Shown: positions 51,876 to 60,067, counted from the stretch's first letter. The stretch: DNA of 64,000 bases from Microscilla marina ATCC 23134 (GCF_000169175.1 NZ_AAWS01000016.1:1-64000), one strand, 5' to 3'. The notes: generated by a model not told the origin, from the letters alone. Translations and numbers: made by a program.

Positions 51876-53690
51876 CCGACTTTCCGCACATATGTTCGGG
51901 AAAACAAATAATTAGTGTAATCACTTGATTGCAAAAGCATTATTTTTTTATGCCGACCAAAAGTTTTACTTTTTGGTATGCAATCATTTCCCATAAGTAA
52001 AAACCTTGACCACTTAGGGTTGGTAAGTGGCATGTGTGATCGTTTAAACTTGAGCTCCAAGATAGATGAGCTTTTACCTAACACCAATGGGCTTCATCAA
52101 GTAAGCACAGGTACTTGCGTCAAAGCCTTGATTTTAAATGGTTTAGGTTTTGCCGAGCGTCGCTTATACCTGAGTCCTCATTTTTTTTCTGATAAGCCTG
52201 TTGCTCACTTATTAGGAGAAAATCTAAGCGCAGAAATGTTCAATGATGATCGTCTTGGTCGTTGCTTGGATGATTTGTATGCCTTTGGTGTAAGTGAGTT
52301 ATTCAGCCATTTGGCTGCACAGAGTTATGAAATACTGGGTTTGTCAGAAGAAGTAGATTCAGAGTTTCGCCACTTGGATGCGACCAGTTTTGGGTTGGAA
52401 GGTCAATATAATAGTGAACTTAACAAAGCAGAGGTTTCTTGCCTGCACATCACCCAAGGTTACAGCCGGGATCACCGCCCTGACCTAAATCAGGTAATGC
52501 TTAACTTGGTAGTAGAAAACTCATCAGGCATACCTTTGCTTATGGAAGGTTTGCATGGCAATACAAGTGACCAAACAAGCTTTCGTCAAACCATTGATGA
52601 TTATGTAGAACGTTTGCAGAATAATGGTCAGCCTATATGTTGGGTGGCAGATAGTGCCTTATACACTGAGGAAACCATCGGTAAAATCTCAGGTCGGCAT
52701 TATTGGATCACCCGTGTTCCTTCCAAGCTTACTGCTGTTCAAGAATTACTCCTACAGGTACAGCCAGAGCATATGCAATTCTTCACAGAAGAAAAATTGA
52801 AAAACTACCGCTACCAGAAAGTATGCAACAGCTATGGAGGTGTAAGACAAGAATGGATGGTTGTCTTTTCTGAGGCAGGTTATAAGCGGGATGTTCATAG
52901 TTTGAAAAAACGTTACCTAAAAAAAAGCAGTGAAGAGCACCAAGACTTTATCAAGCTTTGCAAAAAGGTTTTTAGCTGTAAACAGGATGCAGAAAAAGCC
53001 TGGGAACAATTTTCAAAAAAGTGCCAGTACTTGTCAATAGAAGACCTGAATTTTCAACAAGTCAAGGGGTTTAAAAAACCAGGTAAACCTCCCAAAGGAG
53101 CTCAAAAACAGACCATAGGGTATCGTATTACAGGGTGTCCACTAACCAAACTCACACACTATGAACAACTAAGACAAAAACAGGGCAAGTTTGTGATTGC
53201 TTCCAATGATACAGCACAAAGGTGGGGGAACGGACATAAGTTACTGGCTTACAAAGGACAATCTAATGTCGAGAAAGGTTTTAGGTTTTTGAAAGATAAA
53301 GCTTTCCTTGCTGATAGCTTCTTTGTAAAAAAGTCAGAGAGACTTGAAGCTATACTCATGATTATGGCATTATCGCTGATGGTGTATGCAGCTTTGGAGA
53401 GAGAACTAAGAAAAAACCTGCAGCAGGAAAAGGAGTTTGTCCTGGATCAAACTAAAAAAGAAACTCAAAAACCCACAATGAAATGGATTTTCGAGTTTTT
53501 TAGAGGCATTCACTGCTTGTGGGTTAATCAAGAACAACCTATGCTCATTCTTAATATGAATGAGATGCATACAAAGGTCATTAGGTTACTGGGGCAAGAA
53601 GTTAGGAAATACTACCTCCTTGAATAAACGCCTCATAAACAGTGGTTTAATAAATTACTCGGTTTTAGCTACACAGGTGCGGAAAGTCGG
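51876..53690. mobile_element. IS1634/IS4-type insertion sequence with 7-bp target duplication
   Basis: The ends are CCGACTTTCCGCACATATG on the left and the complement of CCGACTTTCCGCACCTGTG on the right. The element is 1815 bp and holds one transposase gene. GTATTAT lies on both sides (51869-51875 and 53691-53697), a perfect 7-bp target duplication. It sits between the immunity relic and the 223-aa gene; with the IS removed these are 22 bp apart. Confidence 0.82.
51978..53627 (+). CDS. transposase of an IS1634/IS4-type element
   Basis: The 549-aa DDE transposase has the first catalytic Asp in FRHLDATSFGLEG (134), the second in CWVADSALYTEE (225) and the Glu in SNVEKGFRFLKDK (about 432), with a beta-rich insertion between the last two as in the IS4 and IS1634 families. 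The length fits IS1634. The gene is intact and fills most of the element. Transposition is by cut and paste in relatives. Confidence 0.88.
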   Translation: MQSFPISKNLDHLGLVSGMCDRLNLSSKIDELLPNTNGLHQVSTGTCVKALILNGLGFAERRLYLSPHFFSDKPVAHLLGENLSAEMFNDDRLGRCLDDLYAFGVSELFSHLAAQSYEILGLSEEVDSEFRHLDATSFGLEGQYNSELNKAEVSCLHITQGYSRDHRPDLNQVMLNLVVENSSGIPLLMEGLHGNTSDQTSFRQTIDDYVERLQNNGQPICWVADSALYTEETIGKISGRHYWITRVPSKLTAVQELLLQVQPEHMQFFTEEKLKNYRYQKVCNSYGGVRQEWMVVFSEAGYKRDVHSLKKRYLKKSSEEHQDFIKLCKKVFSCKQDAEKAWEQFSKKCQYLSIEDLNFQQVKGFKKPGKPPKGAQKQTIGYRITGCPLTKLTHYEQLRQKQGKFVIASNDTAQRWGNGHKLLAYKGQSNVEKGFRFLKDKAFLADSFFVKKSERLEAILMIMALSLMVYAALERELRKNLQQEKEFVLDQTKKETQKPTMKWIFEFFRGIHCLWVNQEQPMLILNMNEMHTKVIRLLGQEVRKYYLLE

Positions 53691-53709
53691 GTATTATTTA
53701 TCCATACAT

Positions 53710-54381
53710 ATGATTATCAAAAGAATTACACAAGGACAATATGGAGTAGCCGAATGGTTTTATGATTTTTTTGAAGCGGGCATGGGGGTTATAAAAAACT
53801 TCAATCCTGCTTCTGATAATGAAAAGAGCAAGAGGTTAAGTATACTTGATATTATACTGAATACATTGCATGAATTGCACCTATTCACACTAACAGACAT
53901 AGAAATCAGCTATTTTAATCAACCCACGAAACATGATACAACGGAAGAAAATATAAAAGTAATTACCCCTGAAATAATAGATATTAAAAAACTATTGTTG
54001 CAGCACTCTAACATAAATCATCTGCTACCTATAAAAGACCTATACCTGATTGGGAGCTCAGAAGTTTTCCAAGAAAGCGAGCATAAAACCTCCAAGGGTA
54101 TTTTTACTATACAATTTAGTTACGAGGGGATAAGAATTATCACTGATGCAGATATATGGCTACCCTATAACTTGCTGGCAAAGCCTCAACCAGAAATATA
54201 CCAACTAAATGCTCCAAGGTTAAAAAATGCATTAGAAAAGATTGAACAACTTACTGGCATTGAGCCTGTATATGACAATACAAAATACGCTAGAGTAAAC
54301 AAATATGAGCTAGAAAATAGAATGGATGATGAAGATCAACCTGAAGAAGTAATAGAAAGGCAGTACTTACGAGATGTATAA
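53710..54381 (+). CDS. protein of unknown function downstream of the IS (223 aa)
   Basis: The ATG at 53710 is the first start outside the IS. An open frame reaching back to 53560 crosses the IS end and is not meaningful there. The protein is acidic at the C-terminus (ENRMDDEDQPEEVIERQ) and contains strand-helix alternation (GIFTIQFSYEGIRIITDADIW). It is AT-rich like the immunity gene and relic. It may be another immunity-type or accessory protein of the toxin cassette. A terminator follows at 54400. Confidence 0.5.
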   Translation: MIIKRITQGQYGVAEWFYDFFEAGMGVIKNFNPASDNEKSKRLSILDIILNTLHELHLFTLTDIEISYFNQPTKHDTTEENIKVITPEIIDIKKLLLQHSNINHLLPIKDLYLIGSSEVFQESEHKTSKGIFTIQFSYEGIRIITDADIWLPYNLLAKPQPEIYQLNAPRLKNALEKIEQLTGIEPVYDNTKYARVNKYELENRMDDEDQPEEVIERQYLRDV

Positions 54382-54399
54382 AGTTACAAATATTCGTTC

Positions 54400-54437
54400 A
54401 AGCCAGATATTGACAAATGTCTGGCTTCGTTGTTTTT
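54400..54437 (+). terminator. terminator of the plus-strand cargo operon
   Basis: AAGCCAGA-TATT pairs with AATG-TCTGGCTT around GACA (54400-54427), followed by CGTTGTTTTT. It ends the rightward block that begins with the tape measure gene. Confidence 0.7.
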
Positions 54438-54591
54438 ATGCATTTGAGTTTACCAGTAATTTAGTGAGCTCATTACCTCTTTTTGTTTTTTAGGTTGCCC
54501 AAAACAAAAGTTAATATTTATACCTCAGTAACTCATAAACAAAATTGTAGGAAGGTTTTATAAGCGATTAACCATATTAGATAGGTTCCCA

Positions 54592-55650
54592 CTACAAAGC
54601 ATTCACCCCCTCAATCCCCCGAAAAATCTCCACCACCAGTGGCACCACTACCGCGTTTCCGTAGCCTTTGATCGATTCGTTTCGGAGGCGAGGAAGGGTA
54701 ATTCCGTCCACATTGGCGGGAAACCCATTATCTCCGCCACAAACCGGGGATTGAGTTTGCCAATCGGGGCGGAACCTGTAGTCTTGCCTTGGGGCAGGAT
54801 AGGTATATCGCCATTTAGGTTGGCAACAGGCAACAGTTTCATTGCTGCCATTCTGCCCAGGTTCAAACTGTAGCTGTTCTTGCCATCTTTGCTCTGCCGT
54901 CTGCCGTTGGGGGTAAGGGTACAGAGGCTGCCTGGTTCCTGGGTAGTGGGGGTGGGCAGCAGCGAATGAAACATGGCATAGTCTAGTATACTGTTGGGGC
55001 GTAGCTCGCCTGCCATTCGGCTCGTCATGGTTTTGGCTCCCATTTCCTTGAGGCGTGCCACCCGTTCGGGATGATCGCGCTGCACTACGGTGGGTGTAGG
55101 CCAAAAACCAGACCCGGTCTCTTCGGTGGGGCGCTTCGATGGCACAAGCCGGAATAACCATCGGTTGGACGCTATAGCCGAGTGCTTCGAAGTCTTCACA
55201 TATTCGGTGGATAACGGCTTCGGCTTCCATTGTTCGGTGTATTGTTTCGCCCTCAGCATTGGCCCCGCTTTCCAGGTGAGCCACACGCGGCTGGAGTACC
55301 ATCGTGGCGATTCCAGCAACGTTTTCACCCAGCACCCAAGTGGGTCTGATCTCTTGTATAGCGCGGAGCATTTCTGGCCAGAGATAACGCTCATCGTTGA
55401 TTCCTCTGCGTTTTCCTGCGTTACTGAATGGCTGGCAGGGGAATCCCCCTGTAATGATGTCGACTTTGCCATAGTAGGGGTGGAAGTTGGTTTGTCTGAT
55501 GTCTTCATAGTGAATAGTGTCTGGCCAGTAATGGCGGAGAATGGCTTGGCAAAAGGGGTTGTTTTCGACGGTGAAAACATTGACCCAGCCCATTCTTTGG
55601 GCGGCTAAATCGAAGCCGCCTAAACCACTAAAGAGACTAGCGTGTCTCAT
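54592..55650 (-). CDS. C5-cytosine DNA methyltransferase (phage-type)
   Basis: The 352-aa enzyme shows motif I (LFSGLGGFDLAAQRMG), motif IV with catalytic Cys at ~72 (TGGFPCQPFSNAGKRRG), motif VI GENV at ~108-111 (WVLGENVAG), motif VIII (APHRRDRVWF) and motif X at the end (ESIKGYGNAVVVPLVVEIF). It therefore has every core motif of a 5mC methylase, with a short target-recognition region (~180-310). There is no matching nuclease gene, so it may be a solitary methylase protecting the phage. It lies between the DUF6046-type gene and the plus-strand cargo, on the strand of the late genes. A second large frame overlaps 88% of it. Confidence 0.92.
   Translation of the reverse strand: MRHASLFSGLGGFDLAAQRMGWVNVFTVENNPFCQAILRHYWPDTIHYEDIRQTNFHPYYGKVDIITGGFPCQPFSNAGKRRGINDERYLWPEMLRAIQEIRPTWVLGENVAGIATMVLQPRVAHLESGANAEGETIHRTMEAEAVIHRICEDFEALGYSVQPMVIPACAIEAPHRRDRVWFLAYTHRSAARSSRTGGTPQGNGSQNHDEPNGRRATPQQYTRLCHVSFAAAHPHYPGTRQPLYPYPQRQTAEQRWQEQLQFEPGQNGSNETVACCQPKWRYTYPAPRQDYRFRPDWQTQSPVCGGDNGFPANVDGITLPRLRNESIKGYGNAVVVPLVVEIFRGIEGVNAL
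54648..55580 (-). CDS. 310-codon reading frame overlapping the C5 methyltransferase (+1 frame)
   Basis: It begins with ATG at 55580, 70 bp into the methylase, on the same strand, and stays open for 310 codons to 54648. The predicted protein is not random in content. The middle has WYSSRVWLTWKAGPMLRAKQ, FRLVPSKRPTEETGSGFWPT and SLLPTPTTQEPGS, and the end has GKLNPRFVAEIMGFPPMWTE. The last of these matches the LNPxFVExMMGFPxxWT ending of phage methylases and their companion proteins, which I know as encoded in a normal frame in relatives. So it is either a true overprinted gene or a frameshift-expressed extension. No ribosome site was recognised. Confidence 0.5.
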   Translation of the reverse strand: MFSPSKTTPFAKPFSAITGQTLFTMKTSDKPTSTPTMAKSTSLQGDSPASHSVTQENAEESTMSVISGQKCSALYKRSDPLGCWVKTLLESPRWYSSRVWLTWKAGPMLRAKQYTEQWKPKPLSTEYVKTSKHSAIASNRWLFRLVPSKRPTEETGSGFWPTPTVVQRDHPERVARLKEMGAKTMTSRMAGELRPNSILDYAMFHSLLPTPTTQEPGSLCTLTPNGRRQSKDGKNSYSLNLGRMAAMKLLPVANLNGDIPILPQGKTTGSAPIGKLNPRFVAEIMGFPPMWTELPFLASETNRSKATETR

Positions 55651-55672
55651 AAATAAAAGTTGTTTGTATGGT

Positions 55673-56269
55673 TTACCTTGAATTTTCGGGAAGCGGGCTG
55701 GTATCAGTAAACGCGTCCGCTTTATCTTGATTGAGCCTCAACTCCACCGCTTCGTCTGAAATACATTCCAGCGTATAGGGCTTAAACTCAATGCCTCCTT
55801 CGGGGTCGCCAAAGCGCGCCGACAAGATGGCAAGCTCCCGAATGCCAAAGGCACCAAGTAGTTCATTGTTTACCTTGAGGCTGCTGCGTTTCCTGATGAG
55901 TTTCATCAGCTTGCGTAGCTCATCCAGCGGAGCGCTGCCCGCTTGTTCGCTGACCAAAAAGCCCCGAATGGTGAGTTTAAAATTGTCCAGCCCCATATCC
56001 TCCAGTACATTGGTTTCGGCGTTCACCATTTGGTTGATCACAATAGATTTAGAGGTACTTACCTCAATGAGCGGCTCCAAAGGAAAAGCATAATCATCCA
56101 GTTTCAGCGGCATCATAATAGGGGTGCTCAACAAGCTTTGTTTTTTGCCCTTACCCAAAAGCGCCGCAGGGGTATAGCTTTCTACCAGCTTGCCTGGCTT
56201 AGTTAATCCTGGGTACACGATAAAACGCCCGAAGGCTCTTTGGTACAATTGGTTTAAGTCGTAGGTCAT
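55673..56269 (-). CDS. tail-region protein, DUF6046-like
   Basis: The 198-aa protein has STPIMMPLKLDDYAFPLEPLIEVSTSKSIV and NFKLTIRGFLVSEQAG, which match the pattern of a small phage tail protein family of Bacteroidota (DUF6046). It lies directly after the chaperone region, where the tape measure would be expected. The function is unknown; a tail-tube-initiator role is only possible. Confidence 0.65.
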   Translation of the reverse strand: MTYDLNQLYQRAFGRFIVYPGLTKPGKLVESYTPAALLGKGKKQSLLSTPIMMPLKLDDYAFPLEPLIEVSTSKSIVINQMVNAETNVLEDMGLDNFKLTIRGFLVSEQAGSAPLDELRKLMKLIRKRSSLKVNNELLGAFGIRELAILSARFGDPEGGIEFKPYTLECISDEAVELRLNQDKADAFTDTSPLPENSR

Positions 56270-56554
56270 TTAGTCGGTAGTTAGGAGTCCGTAGTCGGGA
56301 GTTTTTTATTATACTATTATTAAATTTGCGATAATGAGAGTAAGTGTTTCATACTCATTAATTTCTGTTACTTAAGGTCTCAGAATATAGCAGTGAGCCA
56401 TCGCACTACGTTCGGTTCCTTAAGGATTGAGCATTTGAACAAACAGACGCGTGAGCTATCTGCGACGGGCTAAAGCTAATGAGAGCTTTGCTCCACTCCG
56501 CCGCACGGAGAAGCTAATGGCTAAGGACTTGAGGCTGTAACTGAAAACTCTCTT
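56270..56554. repeat. intergenic repeat with TAGTCGGGAGT motifs
   Basis: It carries GTAGTCGGGAGT near 56291 and the reverse motif ACTCCCGACT near 56565, with an AT-rich centre. The same motif set is found at 59240-59290 and 60990-61030, always flanking late genes. The remainder of the gap shows no gene. Confidence 0.45.
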
Positions 56555-57393
56555 CTACTGACTATAGACTCCCGACTGACTCACATTCACGGCGGTTTGT
56601 TTGCGTTCTTCGTCTCTAATGTATTCCAACAGGGCAATCTGACGGGCAAACTCGTCGTCTGAAAGCGAATCTATCTCGGTGCTGCTCAATGAAAAATAGT
56701 ACCGCAAAAAGCCCTCGTGGATGGCTTCCCATTGCTCCATGTCCACTTTTTCGCCTTTGATGCGGTACTCGGCTACTTTTTTACCAGCTCAACTATTTTC
56801 CGGGTTTTAAGTTCCTGAATTGCAGCAAGTATGCCCATATAGGCAAAGTCGTCCTGGCGGAGCTCGTTCAGGTCGCCTTCCTGCCAAATCATTTCCAGCA
56901 AGTGCATTTCAGTGCCAAAAGGTTTGTTGGCGGTGTTGCGTTTTTCGGCTTGTTTGCGTTGCCTGCGGCTAGGCTTTGCCACCTTACCCACAAAGCCTTT
57001 GACCTTAAGTTCGTAGAGGTTTTCGTCTGCCAGGAAACGGGTTTCGGCATCGGGTATTTCTACCCAGGGCTCAAACTCATTCAGGGCAGCTTCATACAAA
57101 TCTTCGTTCACAAGCCAGGCTTCATTGCCCGCCAGCCAACAGCTCTTAAAGAGTAAATCTTCAAAATCAATGGTGGTTTTGCCTTTTTTAAACTGGGCAA
57201 TTGCCACCCGCATAATGGGTAAGTCGGGACGACGCAACCAAAGTCTGTGTCCTTCGCCGTCATCAGCAGCCAGTACCTCCCCAAAAGTTGCCTTCCACTG
57301 AGCTTCTTCTTCTTTGGAAGGTGGAGTGCTTCGGTACTTTTGTTCTCCGTGAGTAAAAAATTCGGGAGCAGTATTTTCTTTTATTTGTGTCAT
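56555..57393 (-). CDS. tail assembly chaperone G-T fusion made by -1 frameshift
   Basis: The upstream protein G (206 aa, ending VELVKK and TAG) is joined by a -1 shift at A-AAA-AAG (56776-56782) to the downstream frame VAEYRIKGEKVDMEQWEAIHEG, which runs to 56555. This gives a fusion of about 281 aa. The downstream frame has an upstream stop and no start before its Met at 56746, so frameshifting is the natural way to make it. In tailed phages G and GT chaperones hold the tape measure during tail assembly, and the ratio is set by the shift. Confidence 0.72.
56773..57393 (-). CDS. tail assembly chaperone (gpG-like)
   Basis: This 206-aa protein starts at ATG 57393 and has no recognised enzyme motif. 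It is mostly helical and charged (FKKGKTTIDFEDLLFKSCW, KPSRRQRKQAEKRNTANKPFG). Its place directly after the tail tube and its end on a slippery heptamer and stop are characteristic of gpG chaperones. This entry is the unshifted product, which should be the abundant one. Confidence 0.72.
   Translation of the reverse strand: MTQIKENTAPEFFTHGEQKYRSTPPSKEEEAQWKATFGEVLAADDGEGHRLWLRRPDLPIMRVAIAQFKKGKTTIDFEDLLFKSCWLAGNEAWLVNEDLYEAALNEFEPWVEIPDAETRFLADENLYELKVKGFVGKVAKPSRRQRKQAEKRNTANKPFGTEMHLLEMIWQEGDLNELRQDDFAYMGILAAIQELKTRKIVELVKK
56776..56782 (-). promoter_or_regulatory. -1 ribosomal frameshift heptamer A-AAA-AAG
   Basis: In the reading frame it occurs as GTA AAA AAG TAG, with the stop immediately following. 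The heptamer is the classical slippery sequence. No pseudoknot was searched for in detail. Confidence 0.75.
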
Positions 57394-57428
57394 GTTTTAA
57401 AAAAAGATTGTTAAAAATTGCTGGTATT

Positions 57429-57511
57429 GTTCAATTGTTCGCAAAGCGACTCAGAGTGGCTTCGCCCAACCATAAAACCATTTAACAATAAGCGAAGCGC
57501 AACAATTGAAC
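57429..57511. repeat. 83-bp inverted-repeat element between tube and chaperone genes
   Basis: GTTCAATTGTT at 57429-57439 and its complement AACAATTGAAC at 57501-57511 bracket an AAACCATTTAAC core and a CTTCGCCCAACCAT motif. The latter also appears near 57985 and 59991. It is a small palindromic element of unknown origin. Confidence 0.5.
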
Positions 57512-57515
57512 ACTG

Positions 57516-57944
57516 CTACTGCCTGCTAATCTTCCCAATACTAATAGGCAACTCTATCTCCATAAAGTCATCACCTTGCTCCATGGTAAGTTCATACTCA
57601 GTTACTTCTACATTATTCAGAATATGAGTGACTACCAGCCCGTTCTCAGCGTATACCAAGGTAATATCAAAAGGGTCGAGGTCGGTCAGGTCAGCTCCAC
57701 CGTTCTGGATGGCGGCTTTTTCTAAGGCAATCACTTCCCGAAACAACAGCTTGATACTGCCCTCGTATTCTTTCTTTCCCTTGGCACGGGCAATCGGGTC
57801 TTTGCCTCGTCCGTGGATGTTTGCCTTGCTTTTTGATACCTTGTATTTAAAGCCGCGAAAGCCATCTACAATTCGTCCAAACAGGGTGATCGTTACATCT
57901 TCCCAGCCTATTTCAAAGGGAAGTTGTGAAGAGTTATTCGCCAT
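57516..57944 (-). CDS. tail tube protein
   Basis: The 142-aa protein is beta-rich (VTITLFGRIVDGFRGFKYKV, YEGSIKLLFREVIALEKAA, ITLVYAENGLVVTHILNNVE) with the GRGKDPIARAKG loop common in myophage and eCIS tubes. It comes directly after the sheath in the transcription order, as expected for a contractile tail. Hexameric rings of this protein make the inner tube. The start is ATG at 57944. Confidence 0.75.
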   Translation of the reverse strand: MANNSSQLPFEIGWEDVTITLFGRIVDGFRGFKYKVSKSKANIHGRGKDPIARAKGKKEYEGSIKLLFREVIALEKAAIQNGGADLTDLDPFDITLVYAENGLVVTHILNNVEVTEYELTMEQGDDFMEIELPISIGKISRQ

Positions 57945-58019
57945 TTTTTAAATCTTTAAATTGTTCATTGTAGTGGTGTTGTATTGCATGGCTTTGCCCA
58001 ACCATCTAACCATACTTTT

Positions 58020-59234
58020 TTAACTTGGATTCACAAACCCCAGGTCAATGGTGATTTTTTGCGCCATGCCCACGGGTTCAATGTCAATTTTCACCTTGAG
58101 CTCGGCAGTGGCAATCACATCCTGGTCAGGGTCAATCAGCGGCGTGACCGAAGACACTTCCCCGTTGTTGGTCATTTGCAAGTCCAGGGCTTTTTTAATG
58201 TCTTGTTCAAATGCCTTTACCTTTGCCACAGGCAATTTGCCTTGCTCCAACTGAAAATCGTCCAGGAGTTCCTGCACATACACGTTGTAGGCAATGCGTG
58301 CCACCTTATCTGCCACCCTGCCTCGGCTAATGCTATTGTAGTCGGTGGTGAGTGCAATGGCCACCGGATCACCGTTGAGGTAATACCCGGCACGGTTGGC
58401 AAAAGCACGGGGGACAATGTAGCCGCGTTGGTGCAGCAGGTTCAGGTTGCCCTGCCCATACTCTTCTACTGTTTTGTGGGGGGTGGTAGCCGTGACGATA
58501 TACGCCTTTTGAATGCCTAAGTCGCCGTCTTTTACCCGTCCTATATTGCGTTGCACAGGCACCCCGGCTACTTTGCCCAGTACCAAGCCCAACCAACTAC
58601 CTTCGTAAGTATCGTCGTGCCAGCCCAAACACACCGATACCCGGTTGGCGGTTTGAGTGCGTAAATTGCTCACCGCCGAAGCATTGCCTTGAAAGTCGCG
58701 CCCTTCCAGGATTACCTGCACAGGTTGGTGCAATACCTGTTGAGCGTTGATAAGTAGTTGGGCATTTGCTAAAGCCGCCAGGACATCAGGGTCTAACTCT
58801 TCGCTGGGGCTGGCGCTATACGCCGCATCGGGTACCCTGCCCACTCCCAATAGTTTGATGTTGCCTTGTTGTTGGTTGAGCAAATCAGGGGCGTAGTTAC
58901 CAGCGGTATCCAGCATTTCTGCCATCGTTACTGTTTTGGGGGCAAGCATCAAATACAGTTCAGCTCCTTCACCCGCCTGACGGTAAAAGTCTACACAATG
59001 GGCGTATACTTTCAGCGAATTGCTGGTGTCATATTCGGCAGTAATGCCTTTTTTCTGCACATCTTTGATTCCGAAAAAGGGACCAATGACTGCCCCCAAA
59101 TCAAAACCTGCATCCCCGGAAAGGGGCACGGCAACGCCCGAAAGCAGCATGGCTGCTACCCCGTCGTTACTAAAGCCTGCCCCGCCGAGTTGCCCATCCA
59201 GGTAATTGATCGAAACATCAGGTAAGTTGTTCAT
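58020..59234 (-). CDS. tail sheath protein (DUF2586-like)
   Basis: The 404-aa protein contains the pattern of a contractile-tail sheath of the DUF2586 type: GAELYLMLAPKTVTMAEMLD, RVSVCLGWHDDTYEGSWLGLVLGKVAGVPVQRNIGRVKDG, and the C-terminal IATAELKVKIDIEPVGMAQKI, which carries the handshake strands of sheath proteins. It shows the phage is a myophage. It is 220 bp from the next late gene to the right. Confidence 0.82.
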   Translation of the reverse strand: MNNLPDVSINYLDGQLGGAGFSNDGVAAMLLSGVAVPLSGDAGFDLGAVIGPFFGIKDVQKKGITAEYDTSNSLKVYAHCVDFYRQAGEGAELYLMLAPKTVTMAEMLDTAGNYAPDLLNQQQGNIKLLGVGRVPDAAYSASPSEELDPDVLAALANAQLLINAQQVLHQPVQVILEGRDFQGNASAVSNLRTQTANRVSVCLGWHDDTYEGSWLGLVLGKVAGVPVQRNIGRVKDGDLGIQKAYIVTATTPHKTVEEYGQGNLNLLHQRGYIVPRAFANRAGYYLNGDPVAIALTTDYNSISRGRVADKVARIAYNVYVQELLDDFQLEQGKLPVAKVKAFEQDIKKALDLQMTNNGEVSSVTPLIDPDQDVIATAELKVKIDIEPVGMAQKITIDLGFVNPS

Positions 59235-59454
59235 AGTTTTTTTAGTTGGTAGTTAGTAGTCGGGAGTCGGGAGACCATAGTTAGTAATGTAGTATTATTA
59301 GATTTGCAAAAGTGACCAAACTCCTGTCTTTCATCCACTGATCTTGTAAATACTTAAAAATCAACGTCTTATACACTTGGTTAGTTGCTTGTAAAGCAAG
59401 GTGTAAAAACCCAATCCCTGGCACCTCATAAGGGCTCCCAACTTTGGACTAATT

Positions 59455-59907
59455 CTACTTTTTCGCTTTCACTCCAGCCGTACCACTTTTGCGTACCGTA
59501 GTTGCCGCTTTTTTAGCCTCCGCTGCCTTTTCCTCTGTTTTTACCTGCTCTGTGAGGTTTGCCGAAATATCATCTTTATCTTCTAAATTATCTTCCGCTA
59601 CTTTTTTAGCAGTGGCTTTCGCCGAAGTTTTTTTTGCCCCAGGGGTGGCTTCTTCTTCCTCTACATCTTCTATCACTCCAAAGGCTTGTTCCTGGCGACC
59701 TTCGGCATATTCGGGGTTTTGAAACCGAAAAATGCGGGTGTGGAACTTATGCGAGTGCTTGACCGCCAGGCTTCGTCCGCCAGGGTCATCGGCAAAAATA
59801 TTGGTGTCTGAGAGCACCAGCAAGGTAGGCTGGTCACGGTAGCGCTGAAAGGCTTCGGGTAATATTTCCCGAAGCTCTTCTTTGTTGTATTGAGTGATTT
59901 GTGTCAT
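59455..59907 (-). CDS. late protein with Lys/Ala-rich tail (150 aa)
   Basis: Residues 1-80 look globular (LPEAFQRYRDQPTLLVLSDTN, HKFHTRIFRFQN). Residues 85-150 are low-complexity (KKTSAKATAKKVAEDN). It lies between capsid and sheath genes, where head-tail connection proteins occur. No family is recognised. Confidence 0.55.
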   Translation of the reverse strand: MTQITQYNKEELREILPEAFQRYRDQPTLLVLSDTNIFADDPGGRSLAVKHSHKFHTRIFRFQNPEYAEGRQEQAFGVIEDVEEEEATPGAKKTSAKATAKKVAEDNLEDKDDISANLTEQVKTEEKAAEAKKAATTVRKSGTAGVKAKK

Positions 59908-60067
59908 GTTTAAATTGTTATGATTGTTAAAAAAATAATTGTTGGGATTGTTAGATTGTTAAATAGTTCGCAAGGCGCAGTAGAATGGCTTCGCCCAACC
60001 ATAAAACCATAGAGCCATAAAACCATTTAAAATGGAACAATGAGCCGTAGACAACAACAATTGATTT

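Noticed and set aside
53560-53709. N-terminal extension of the 223-aa protein
   Set aside because: It crosses the IS end and the transposase stop; the first start outside the IS is at 53710.
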